This document shows positions 1-6,382 of a stretch of 9,894 nucleotides of DNA, one piece after another (the stretch's first letter is position 1; each line of letters opens with the position of its first letter). The DNA comes from DHVE2 group archaeon. GTDB lineage: Archaea; Thermoplasmatota; Thermoplasmata; Thermoplasmatales; Aciduliprofundaceae. The notes beneath the pieces were generated by a model that worked only from the letters and a program-made list of their open reading frames with translations, was not told the DNA's origin and did not search any database. The stretch covers positions 1 through 9,894 of the forward strand of contig JALWEL010000135.1 of the NCBI GenBank assembly GCA_027014065.1, given 5' to 3'. Both the position numbers and the translations under genes were made by a program.

Positions 1-627
1 TTCAATCCCAACGTGTTAGATGTTATCAATGATTTGGGAGACAAGTACGAGAATTTCTTTCCCTCCTTGTCCACCGTCGCACCGATAGGCGTGGATTCCT
101 TTTTCTCAAAATTGATGGAGATAAAAAAGGAGAAATACGCAAAGAGATTCCAGCTCCAGTTTTCGATTCACACAACGAATCAAAGGCAGAGGGATGAGAT
201 AATCCCCGTTAAAAAGTGGGATTTTAAGAAGATTGCAGATTACGGAATGAAATTCTACGATGAAGGCGGACTAAAAATCACTTTGAATTTCGCTCTTGCA
301 CAGGAAAATGAGGCAGATGCAGACGTGGTTAGAGAATTTTTCCCGAAGGAGTATTTCCTCATAAAAATCACTCCAATAAATCCAACGGTGAGTTCGGTGA
401 GAAATGGACTGAACAACGATGTTGACGAGAGAACGGGCATGGCGAGAAGGCACAGGGATTTCATTGAGGAACTGAGAAAAATGGGCTACGACGTAATCAT
501 TTCCATAGGCGATACGAGAGAAAACTTGATTGGCTCTAATTGCGGCATGTTCATACTGAGATTCCTGAAAGAGCACCCTGAGATGAGCAACGCATACACC
601 TTCGCAAAAGACTTAGTTATTCAATAA
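1..627 (+). CDS. Radical-SAM protein resembling the RlmN group, C-terminal part (5' end outside window)
   Basis: The frame is open from the first base, so the gene starts upstream; the GTG at 13 is probably an internal valine codon. About 208 residues are visible. Counting from that GTG, the stretch QFSIHTTN (49-56) resembles the S-x-H strand of RlmN-type radical-SAM enzymes, KITPINPT (118-125) resembles their substrate-loop PFNP motif, and GSNCGMF (174-180) resembles the AACGQ motif, whose Cys carries the methyl group in RlmN. The Fe-S CxxxCxxC cluster motif would lie in the missing N-terminal part. Enzymes of this group methylate an adenine C2 in rRNA or tRNA, but this archaeal protein is divergent and its substrate cannot be read from here. 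It ends with TAA TAA, and its last 7 bp overlap the 3' end of the convergent htpX. Family assignment is from motif resemblance only. Confidence 0.65.
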   Translation, partial: FNPNVLDVINDLGDKYENFFPSLSTVAPIGVDSFFSKLMEIKKEKYAKRFQLQFSIHTTNQRQRDEIIPVKKWDFKKIADYGMKFYDEGGLKITLNFALAQENEADADVVREFFPKEYFLIKITPINPTVSSVRNGLNNDVDERTGMARRHRDFIEELRKMGYDVIISIGDTRENLIGSNCGMFILRFLKEHPEMSNAYTFAKDLVIQ

Positions 628-1481
628 TAAAACGGAACGCCCATCTCCACCGCGAGTTTACGAAGGGCTTCAATTCTCTCTTCAGTGGGCGGGTGAGTGG
701 AGAAAAGCTTCAACAGGGTGGATCCTCGGAAAGGATTCACAATGAACAGATGCGATGTGCTTGGATTACCCTTCATTGGTCTCCGTTCCACGCTATGCTC
801 TATTTTCATGAGCGCTCTTGCAAGCGCACCGGGATTGCGCGTGAGCTTTGCACTTCCCTCATCCGCTAAATATTCCCGAGTTCTGCTTATTGCCATACGA
901 ATTAGAAGCGCGGCTATGGGTGCGAAAATTGCCAGGGCTATAAGCGCTATTAGAGAGTCATCGTCATCAGAAAATAAAAAAGCGAACCATCGAGCGATGT
1001 AGGCCAGATACACGATTGCACTTGCTATCATAGCTGCAACAGTGCCTATGAGCAGGTCCCGATTTTTAATGTGCGTAATTTCATGTCCCAAAACCGCCTC
1101 TAATTCTTCCCTATTGAGCACGTTCAAAATCCCCTCGGTCACGGCCACTACTGCATGCCTCGGGCTTCTACCTGTGGCAAATGCGTTGGGAACAGAAGTG
1201 GACACAATTGCAATCTGGGGCTTAGGAATTCCAGCTCTTTCAGCGAGAGAAGTAACCATTTCATGGAGCCATGGCATCTCATACTCGGGGATTATCCTCG
1301 CCCCGTAACTCCTGAGAACGATTTTATCTGAAAACAGAAATGCGATAAGGTTGAATATCAGAGACAAAATTAGCATGAAAGTTGCAACAGCTATTCCCCC
1401 AATAAGGTATCCTATGCCAATGAGCAACGCTGCGAGAAAAGATAAAAGCGCTATTGTGCGGAGCCACAGTACAGCGCCCAT
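621..1481 (-). CDS. htpX: Membrane zinc metalloprotease HtpX (M48 family)
   Basis: The 286-residue protein has the usual HtpX length and layout. Two hydrophobic segments lie near the N-terminus (about 9-29 and 30-52). The zinc-binding HEITH motif is at 133-137, followed by two more hydrophobic segments (about 142-165 and 176-196). The third zinc ligand is E203 in SRTREYLAD, and a typical FSTHPPTEERI stretch sits at 260-270. HtpX is a membrane protease that removes misfolded or damaged membrane proteins; the catalytic domain faces the cytosol. The ATG at 1481 is the first possible start, because an in-frame TGA lies 4-6 bases upstream; a weak GGTG lies in front. It sits 31 bp downstream of the thermosome gene on the same strand and is probably read from its promoter. 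A T-rich tract in the gap may reduce read-through. Confidence 0.93.
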   Translation of the reverse strand: MGAVLWLRTIALLSFLAALLIGIGYLIGGIAVATFMLILSLIFNLIAFLFSDKIVLRSYGARIIPEYEMPWLHEMVTSLAERAGIPKPQIAIVSTSVPNAFATGRSPRHAVVAVTEGILNVLNREELEAVLGHEITHIKNRDLLIGTVAAMIASAIVYLAYIARWFAFLFSDDDDSLIALIALAIFAPIAALLIRMAISRTREYLADEGSAKLTRNPGALARALMKIEHSVERRPMKGNPSTSHLFIVNPFRGSTLLKLFSTHPPTEERIEALRKLAVEMGVPFYY

Positions 1482-1512
1482 GGCTCAACACCATAAAAAA
1501 GGGAAAAGGGGG
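1482..1512 (-). terminator. T-rich intercistronic tract between thermosome and htpX
   Basis: Read on the minus strand, this 31 bp gap contains CCCTTTTCCCTTTTTT (T6 at 1500-1495) directly after the thermosome stop. Archaeal RNA polymerase terminates at such T tracts without a hairpin. It may therefore end most thermosome transcripts and let a minority continue into htpX. No TATA box lies at the right distance for htpX to have its own promoter here. Confidence 0.4.
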
Positions 1513-3171
1513 TTACATCATTCCAGGCATGCCGCCGCCCATGCCTCCCATTCCGCCCATCTCTCCGCCGGCGGGCGGTGCAGGGGCTTTACCCTTGTCA
1601 GAGCCTTTAGCCGCAATGACATCATCGATGCGGAGAATCATTGTGGCAACTTCCGTTGCGCTCTCTATGGCCTGCTTCTTCACGCGGAGAGGTTCGATGA
1701 CCTTCTTCTCAAGCATATCGGATATTGTTCCTTCGAGGACATCAACACCAGCGTGCTTGTTGCCCTTCTGGTGCTCAGCTTTGAGTTTCATCATTATGTC
1801 TATGGCATCGAGACCCGCGTTCTCTGCAAGGGTGCGCGGAATGATTTCTAAGGCATCTGCAAATTTCTCAATTGCGAGTTGCTCTCTGCCCCCAACACTG
1901 GGCGCATACTCTCTAAGCTTCATGGCAAGTTCCACTTCTGTGGCACCACCGCCGGGCACGGCCACACCGTCTTCGAGAGCCACTGCAACCACTTTAAGAG
2001 CATCATGAAGAGCGCGTTCCACTTCGTCAACCACGTGCTCAGTTCCTCCTCTTATGAGAATGCTTACCGCTTTGGGATTCTTGCAGCCGGTTACGAAGGT
2101 CATGTTGTCATCGCCAATCTTCCTCTCTTCAACAAGCTTCGCATATCCTAAATCCTCTTTGCTCAAATCTTCTAAGTTGGTCACAATCTTGGCGCCGGTG
2201 GCCTTGGCGAGTTTCTCCATATCGCTCTTCTTTACACGGCGAACCGCGTATATTCCGTATTTTGCCATGTAATGCTGCGCCAGATCATCTATTGCCTTCT
2301 GGCAAAACACAACGTTCGCGCCAACTTCCTTTACTTTCTCTACCATCTTCTGAATCTCCCTCGATTCTTCGTCCAGAAATGCCTGAATCTGACTAGGATC
2401 GTTAATCTGAATCTTTGCGCTTATCTCTGTCTTCTTCACTTCGAAGCCGGTGTTGATCAGGGCAATCTTCGCGTCCTCCACGCGCTTGGGCATGCGCGGA
2501 TGCACCTTCTCTTTATCTAAAATAATTCCATCTATCAGTTCTGTGTCCCTTATTCCGCCGCCCTGCTTCTTCTCAACCTTTATGTTATCCACATCAACAA
2601 CCTTCTTACCGTTCACCTCTTCCACTATTGAATTTACAGCCTTAACAACTATATCCGCCAGATACTCTTTGGAATCACCAACGTTCTTTCCGGTCATGGC
2701 GGTCATTGCTATTTCCTTCAATATTTCTTCATTATCCACCTTGACTCCTAACTCGGGAAGAATCTCCAGCGCTTTCTCGGCAGCTAATCTGTATCCGTTG
2801 GTTATCACGGTTGGATGAACGTTCTGCTCCAAAAGCGTCTCGGCCATGCTGAGCAATTCTCCAGAGAGCACCACGGCACTGGTGGTTCCATCGCCCACCT
2901 CGGTGTCCTGGCTCTTGGCCACCTCAACCATCATCTTGCCCGCTGGGTGAGCTACATCGATCTCCTTGAGAATCGTTGCACCGTCATTTGTTATAACAAT
3001 ATCCCCAAGGGAATCAACTAACATCTTATCCATACCCTTTGGACCGAGGGTTGTGCGGACTGCATCCGCTATGGCCTTTGCAACCTCTATATTCTTTTTC
3101 TGTGCGCTTCTTCCTGTCTCTCTCTCAGTTCCCTCTTTGAGAACCAGAATCGGTACTTGACCTCCCATCAT
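1513..3171 (-). CDS. Thermosome subunit (group II chaperonin, CCT/TCP-1 family)
   Basis: At 552 residues this is a full-length group II chaperonin subunit. The ATP-binding elements are all present: LGPKGMDKM (42-50), TNDGATILKE (61-70, Asp63) and GDGTTS (93-98, Asp94). VPGGGATEVELA in the C-terminal half is also characteristic of the family. The protein ends in a Gly-Met-rich tail (about 534-552), typical of thermosome subunits and thought to project into the folding cavity. The product forms a double-ring ATP-driven cytosolic folding chamber with a built-in lid. The first two codons are both ATG (3171 and 3168). The first has an AGGTGA ribosome binding site six bases upstream and is preferred. 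A strong TATA box lies upstream and htpX follows downstream. Only one subunit gene is visible, so alpha or beta identity cannot be assigned. Confidence 0.97.
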   Translation of the reverse strand: MMGGQVPILVLKEGTERETGRSAQKKNIEVAKAIADAVRTTLGPKGMDKMLVDSLGDIVITNDGATILKEIDVAHPAGKMMVEVAKSQDTEVGDGTTSAVVLSGELLSMAETLLEQNVHPTVITNGYRLAAEKALEILPELGVKVDNEEILKEIAMTAMTGKNVGDSKEYLADIVVKAVNSIVEEVNGKKVVDVDNIKVEKKQGGGIRDTELIDGIILDKEKVHPRMPKRVEDAKIALINTGFEVKKTEISAKIQINDPSQIQAFLDEESREIQKMVEKVKEVGANVVFCQKAIDDLAQHYMAKYGIYAVRRVKKSDMEKLAKATGAKIVTNLEDLSKEDLGYAKLVEERKIGDDNMTFVTGCKNPKAVSILIRGGTEHVVDEVERALHDALKVVAVALEDGVAVPGGGATEVELAMKLREYAPSVGGREQLAIEKFADALEIIPRTLAENAGLDAIDIMMKLKAEHQKGNKHAGVDVLEGTISDMLEKKVIEPLRVKKQAIESATEVATMILRIDDVIAAKGSDKGKAPAPPAGGEMGGMGGMGGGMPGMM

Positions 3172-3177
3172 TTTTAA

Positions 3178-3216
3178 TCACCTCGACAGGTGTAAGTTAG
3201 TTCTTCTATATAAAAG
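3178..3216 (-). promoter_or_regulatory. Thermosome promoter: TATA box and ribosome binding site
   Basis: On the minus strand CTTTTATATA (3216-3207) is a strong archaeal TATA box, preceded by a BRE-like GCGATA. Transcription would begin near 3187, giving a leader of about 16 nt. That leader carries GAGGTGA (3184-3178), six bases before the ATG at 3171. Confidence 0.75.
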
Positions 3217-3223
3217 TATCGCA

Positions 3224-3242
3224 TGAGAAGAGATGTGAGAAG
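3224..3242. repeat. Short direct repeat upstream of the thermosome TATA box
   Basis: TGAGAAG occurs at 3224-3230 and again at 3236-3242, a 12 bp period. On the minus strand the units read CTTCTCA and lie just upstream of the BRE/TATA element of the thermosome gene. The position and roughly one-turn spacing would suit a dimeric regulator, for example a heat-shock activator or repressor. Two 7-mers in purine-rich DNA could also arise by chance. Confidence 0.3.
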
Positions 3243-3268
3243 AAAATTCAGATTGATTATTACCCAAT

Positions 3269-3304
3269 AAAAGTTAAATAGGACTAAAATAATTGGCAGA
3301 TATG
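3269..3304 (+). promoter_or_regulatory. Promoter of operon A, probably leaderless
   Basis: The stretch AAAGTTAAATA (3270-3280) is a plausible TATA box. Its centre lies about 26 bp before the ATG at 3302, so transcription should begin at or next to that ATG. No ribosome binding site precedes the ATG. Both points favour a leaderless mRNA and the start at 3302 rather than the TTG at 3293. Confidence 0.5.
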
Positions 3305-4150
3305 GATTTAATGTGTTTCCACTCCAACGAGAGGGTAAGAAATTCAATAAATGATGCGCTAAATGAAATGGATTTTGAGTTTGAATGTCATCCTCTTTTA
3401 TCTCCAGAAGAAATAGAGAAAAAATCAAGGGAGAATAAACCCCACGTGCTACTAGTCGAGTTCAACAAAGAAAACATCGGGGAGTACAAATCCCTGAGCG
3501 AGATTGCATTTACCATTCCCTTAGTAAAATCCATAGATAGAGATATAGCGTTGAATCTTGAATCCATGAACATCGATTACATTTCCTCGGATTCAATAAG
3601 CGGTTTTAAAGAGAATTTGATGAAAGTCCTAATAAAAAACGAGGATAAAATCGGAGAATTTTTAAGCGAGCCGCGTGTATTTAAGAACATAATCTACGGA
3701 TTCGGGTTCTCATGGGGCCATACGTACATAGTAACCATGGAAAATCGCGACTCCATTTATTCCCTTATTCCTAATTTTTCACGCGGGATTAAGGTTTTCG
3801 TGGCAATGCGCGAGTCTCCAAGAATATTAGAAGAGAATGAGAATCTGAAGGTTGTGTGGATTACTGACATAATGGGAAAAAACAGGATTAAACCCCACAA
3901 TTTGACTATTCTCACGGACAACATAATAAAGTTCATCGAGGGGGAGAAGAAAAGAATCGTTGTCATAGATTGCCTTGAATATCTGCTGCTCTACAACGAT
4001 TTTGTGAACGTCGTTAGGAATGTGGAGCTCATAAACAGCTACGCGATGGAGTACGATTCCCTTGTGATTCTCATTATTGATAATAATGCTTACACAACTA
4101 AAGAGTATTCTTTATTAAAGAGATACTCTATACTCTGGAAAGGAGAGTGA
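3302..4150 (+). CDS. Degenerate receiver domain fused to a DUF835 domain
   Basis: The start at ATG 3302 gives 282 residues and fits the TATA spacing. Residues 1-115 have the alternating pattern of a response-regulator receiver. The strand HVLLVEFN (48-55) carries Glu53 where the phosphoacceptor Asp would sit, and the usual strand-5 Lys appears replaced (DYISSDS, 92-98), so this is probably a pseudo-receiver. Residues about 135-280 match the archaeal DUF835 pattern: WGHTYIV (139-145), VFVAMRESP (165-173), VVWITD (184-189), the IKPHNL element (196-201) and the Walker-B-like RIVVIDCLEYLL (218-229). DUF835 looks like a RecA-type fold without a P-loop; that reading is inference. It is the first gene of operon A and ends 6 bp before the GvpD-like ATPase gene. 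Its terminal GGAAAGGAG stretch supplies that gene's ribosome binding site. A signalling adaptor or sensor role is likely; the signal is unknown. Confidence 0.72.
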   Translation: MDLMCFHSNERVRNSINDALNEMDFEFECHPLLSPEEIEKKSRENKPHVLLVEFNKENIGEYKSLSEIAFTIPLVKSIDRDIALNLESMNIDYISSDSISGFKENLMKVLIKNEDKIGEFLSEPRVFKNIIYGFGFSWGHTYIVTMENRDSIYSLIPNFSRGIKVFVAMRESPRILEENENLKVVWITDIMGKNRIKPHNLTILTDNIIKFIEGEKKRIVVIDCLEYLLLYNDFVNVVRNVELINSYAMEYDSLVILIIDNNAYTTKEYSLLKRYSILWKGE

Positions 4151-4156
4151 TTAAAC

Positions 4157-5446
4157 ATGATACCGAATGAATTAGAAGAATTCTTTGGAAAGGAAGGAGG
4201 GCACTCGCTCATAATCAAAGGAGAACCGGGAAGCGGGAAAACCACCTTAGCTCTGGAGATTTTGAATCATTACCGGAACGATATGAGGGTTATGTACCTA
4301 TCCACACGAGTCGCCGATGAAGTGATCGCACGGCAGTTTCCGTGGGTGAAAGAGGTGGTCAAGATAAAAAAGAACGGAAAAAAAATAAACAGGGAAAATC
4401 TAAACAAGCTCGAAGGTCTAATTGAAGAGGGGTTTGTGAAAGAGAACGTGACATTCACAGAAGATGAAGCCATATTGGAAGTTGGAGAAATACTGCCAGA
4501 GATGGAAAAGATTTACGATTTCGTCGAAAGCGAAACCGATAAAAAAGCGCTGGTTTGCGTGGATTCGATAGATGGATTGAGTGAAAAGTATGGCATCCCT
4601 CCAGAACGCATTCTATTCGCAATTCAAAAGGACATCGTGGAGTCGGGGTTGGGCAATATCGTGTTCGTGATGGAAGAAACAAGCACCAAGGACATAGATT
4701 ATTTAGGTGATGGGATAATTATTCTCCAGCACGAGCCCCATAACAAATTCTGGAAGAGGGTGGCTGTGATTAAAAAATTGAGAGGTGCAAAGATAAAAAA
4801 GCCGAGGTATCTCTACACATTGGACAACGGAAGATTTCAGGTAATAAATTATTCGCCTTTCTCCCTGGATTCCAAGAAGATGGACATGACCTCATTAATT
4901 AATTTCCTGAAGGATTACTCATCGCACAGATGCCTGAATTTCTCCATCTCTGATGATTTCCCTAGAGAGTTGGTAGAATCATTCATCCTGTCGCTCTCAA
5001 ACATTTCCAAAACAGCTCTAATTGTTCCCCCGATGTTTTATCCGGGCAGCATGCTGGAGAAACACGCCAAGGAGTACGGGGGAGACATAAAAATAATAGG
5101 GTTCGGCAATGACAGGAGGGAAATGTACCTTGAGGGAAGCGACATGCTCGTAGAATTCTCCCCGGACATGGTGAAGTACTATGGCGGGGAAGGAGGATCG
5201 ATAATAATATCCGTGGATTCCATCGCACACATATACGGGGATTTGAAAGATTTGCCATCGCTCATAAAAGATTTGAAAGAATTGGGCAACGTGGTTCTCC
5301 TGACCCCAGAGGGATACAGAATCGGGGGGGGTGTGGATTACGAAATAAAACTGGCGGTAATTGAGGACTTGCCCGTTGTAATATCCGATATGGCATATGG
5401 AATTAAAACTGATAATGGAAAAATATCTTTGATTCCACTGGTTTAA
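4157..5446 (+). CDS. GvpD/KaiC-like RecA-superfamily ATPase
   Basis: This 429-residue protein has a complete Walker A motif, GEPGSGKTT (22-30), and a Walker B strand, ALVCVDSIDGL (131-141, Asp136). VMYLSTRVADE (45-55), followed by a FPWVKEV stretch, is characteristic of GvpD-like proteins. AVIKKLRGAKIKK (203-215) resembles the KaiC KMRG segment. The C-terminal half (about 245-429) has a second Walker-B-like strand, SIIISVDSIAHI (348-359), but no visible Walker A, so it may be a degenerate second RecA domain. In haloarchaea GvpD is a regulator of gas-vesicle gene expression that acts with the activator GvpE; no gas-vesicle gene is seen here. The ATG is 7 bases after the previous stop, with a purine-rich ribosome binding site inside the upstream gene. 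A regulatory ATPase is the best guess; its partner is probably the winged-helix protein encoded next. An eight-G run at 5324-5331 lies near the 3' end. Confidence 0.78.
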   Translation: MIPNELEEFFGKEGGHSLIIKGEPGSGKTTLALEILNHYRNDMRVMYLSTRVADEVIARQFPWVKEVVKIKKNGKKINRENLNKLEGLIEEGFVKENVTFTEDEAILEVGEILPEMEKIYDFVESETDKKALVCVDSIDGLSEKYGIPPERILFAIQKDIVESGLGNIVFVMEETSTKDIDYLGDGIIILQHEPHNKFWKRVAVIKKLRGAKIKKPRYLYTLDNGRFQVINYSPFSLDSKKMDMTSLINFLKDYSSHRCLNFSISDDFPRELVESFILSLSNISKTALIVPPMFYPGSMLEKHAKEYGGDIKIIGFGNDRREMYLEGSDMLVEFSPDMVKYYGGEGGSIIISVDSIAHIYGDLKDLPSLIKDLKELGNVVLLTPEGYRIGGGVDYEIKLAVIEDLPVVISDMAYGIKTDNGKISLIPLV

Positions 5447-5449
5447 AAA

Positions 5450-5464
5450 GAGGTGATTATCATA
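5450..5464 (+). promoter_or_regulatory. Ribosome binding site that conflicts with the GTG start
   Basis: GAGGTGAT at 5450-5457 is a near-perfect anti-16S match, but the GTG usually taken as the start sits inside it. A start about 4-5 bases downstream would fall on ATA 5462. ATT 5456 and ATC 5459 are also in frame. No ATG is available near this point. Confidence 0.5.
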
Positions 5465-5791
5465 GATAAACAACGAGCGTGGGAGGTGCTACAGCATATA
5501 TCGGATCAATATTCCATACGCATATTGAGAGCAACGTTGCACAGGCCGTTAGATGCCATTACCCTCAGCAATCAATTAGGTATTCCAATTGCCGTTTGTT
5601 ACCGAAGAATTAGAGAATTAGAAAAATTGGGGTTATTAAGCAAAGAGGGACGAAAGCTCACGAGCAAGGGGAAATGGATAAATTTGTATAAAGCGAACAT
5701 AAAAAACGCGGAGGTAAAAATGGAGGAAGGGAAGATCATAATAAAAATCACGTTCAGGTGGGGTAAGGAGGAAGAGTTGGAGGTGGAGTAG
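5453..5791 (+). CDS. Winged-helix DNA-binding regulator of operon A
   Basis: The protein has 112 residues if read from GTG 5453. A helical N-terminus is followed by a winged-helix fold: TLSNQLGIPIAVCYRRIREL (37-56) forms the helix-turn-recognition helix, LEKLGLLSKEGRKL starts the wing, and a beta-rich C-terminus follows (about 80-112). It is clearly paralogous to the first protein of operon B; both share IPIA/VPIA-xCYRR, KGK and NIK. The start is ambiguous. GTG 5453 lies inside the only good ribosome binding site, GAGGTGAT (5450-5457), and that site is ideally spaced for the in-frame ATA at 5462. Alignment to the paralogue also places the N-terminus near 5462-5465. The gene begins 6 bp after the ATPase stop, so the two are co-transcribed. 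It is probably a transcription factor whose activity is tied to the ATPase; its targets are unknown. The last 38 bp overlap a convergent gene. Confidence 0.8.
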   Translation: MIIIDKQRAWEVLQHISDQYSIRILRATLHRPLDAITLSNQLGIPIAVCYRRIRELEKLGLLSKEGRKLTSKGKWINLYKANIKNAEVKMEEGKIIIKITFRWGKEEELEVE

Positions 5792-6254
5792 GTTTTTTCC
5801 ACATTTCCCGAGTAAATATGGCCATGGGAATTATAAAGATTAGCAACATGGCGGTTCCCCACTCAGCGCCGAGGTACTGTGGAGGGACGGAATACCAGGT
5901 ATTCCAAAACGGATAGTATATTTGTATTGAATCGCCTTCGTAAAACAGATCCATGAACATGTGAGTGAGATTGTTGGCAAGGAGAAGTAGCGAGAAAGTA
6001 CCTATCCGTCTGTCCCTAAACAGATACCCCGCAAATAGCATGAACACCGGAACTTCGACAAAGAAAAATATGTTGTGAGTTATGCTCTTATTCACAAGAT
6101 GTGCGCCATCGATTACAAATTCCATGATTATCGCGAATGCCAAAAGATGCGGTATTTTTTCCTTCCAAGAGGGATAGATTATAATCATGGCTATGAACGC
6201 GAAAATCACATGGAGTATCGCATCCAACCCGCCAAGCACTTCCCAAGGCATCAT
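5754..6254 (-). CDS. Polytopic membrane protein with His/Asp motifs, DUF457/YdjM-like
   Basis: The 166-residue protein has about four hydrophobic segments (about 11-28, 37-56, 62-80 and 132-148). Polar residues punctuate them in a pattern like the DUF457/YdjM 'membrane-bound metal-dependent hydrolase' group: DGAH (49-52), THN (59-61) and LTHMFMDLFYEGD (96-108), followed by a YPF motif. His52, His60, His98 and Asp102 could bind a metal; no activity is established. The tail after residue 153 is proline-rich (KKPTPPPTLPPYPT) and is encoded mostly within the 38 bp overlap with the convergent winged-helix gene. The first two codons are ATG (6254 and 6251). A TATA box centred near 6277 places transcription start at the first codons, so the mRNA is probably leaderless. 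It stands alone between operons A and B, and a link to either is not shown. Confidence 0.68.
   Translation of the reverse strand: MMPWEVLGGLDAILHVIFAFIAMIIIYPSWKEKIPHLLAFAIIMEFVIDGAHLVNKSITHNIFFFVEVPVFMLFAGYLFRDRRIGTFSLLLLANNLTHMFMDLFYEGDSIQIYYPFWNTWYSVPPQYLGAEWGTAMLLIFIIPMAIFTREMWKKPTPPPTLPPYPT
5793..5798 (+). terminator. T6 terminator of operon A
   Basis: Six Ts begin two bases after the stop of the winged-helix gene (TAG 5789-5791). This is a typical hairpin-free archaeal termination signal. The tract lies inside the coding region of the convergent membrane-protein gene, where it encodes the Lys-Lys pair before the proline tail. Confidence 0.5.
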
Positions 6255-6272
6255 AATGTTCCATCGAAGGAG

Positions 6273-6282
6273 AATTTAAAAA
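6273..6282 (-). promoter_or_regulatory. TATA box of the membrane-protein gene
   Basis: The minus strand reads TTTTTAAATT here. The centre lies 23-26 bp from the paired ATG codons at 6254 and 6251, which is the spacing expected for a leaderless transcript. Confidence 0.5.
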
Positions 6283-6303
6283 CATTGTTTTATGAATATC
6301 TCC

Positions 6304-6344
6304 CGTGATATTATCTCTAATAATTTTCATTTGCGATAATCACG
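6304..6344. promoter_or_regulatory. Imperfect inverted repeat in the divergent promoter region
   Basis: CGTGATATTATC (6304-6315) faces GATAATCACG (6335-6344), whose reverse complement is CGTGATTATC. The arms match over ten bases with a 2-base insertion in the left arm, separated by an AT-rich spacer of 19 bases. The element sits between the divergent promoters of the membrane protein and operon B. It is a candidate operator, most simply for the winged-helix protein encoded next to it. A hairpin role is less likely because the spacer is long. Confidence 0.35.
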
Positions 6345-6348
6345 CTGT

Positions 6349-6366
6349 AAAATATTTAAAATATCT
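6349..6366 (+). promoter_or_regulatory. Promoter of operon B, probably leaderless
   Basis: ATATTTAAAATA (6352-6363) is a good TATA box. Its centre lies about 26 bp before ATG 6383, so the mRNA should begin at that codon. The in-frame ATG at 6371 is only about 14 bp away, too close to be transcribed. This decides the start of the downstream gene. Confidence 0.6.
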
Positions 6367-6382
6367 CGCGATGGTTTATACT

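Noticed and set aside
1351..3160. Long open frames on the plus strand opposite the thermosome gene, and similar frames opposite htpX
   Set aside because: They have no family resemblance, no promoter or ribosome binding site, and lie wholly antisense to well-conserved genes. They reflect codon bias of the real gene.
3293..3301. TTG at 3293 as the start of the receiver-DUF835 gene
   Set aside because: It would lie upstream of the transcription start predicted from the TATA box, and ATG 3302 is at the expected distance.
4157..5446. Annotating the ATPase as a gas-vesicle gene gvpD
   Set aside because: No gas-vesicle structural gene lies nearby, and the similarity covers the general RecA/GvpD-like family, so the symbol would overstate the function.
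5453..5461. GTGATTATC at 5453-5461 matches the right arm (reverse complement) of the 6304-6344 inverted repeat, suggesting a second operator
   Set aside because: It overlaps a ribosome binding site (GAGGTGAT) that explains most of the match, and there is no second arm.
5018..5473. A 151-codon minus-strand frame opposite the GvpD-like ATPase
   Set aside because: It has no recognisable domain or start signal and overlaps a real ATPase gene on the other strand.
6305..6382. N-terminal extension of the operon B winged-helix protein to GTG 6305 or ATG 6371
   Set aside because: Both lie upstream of, or too close to, the TATA box at 6352-6363, and the paralogue lacks such an extension.
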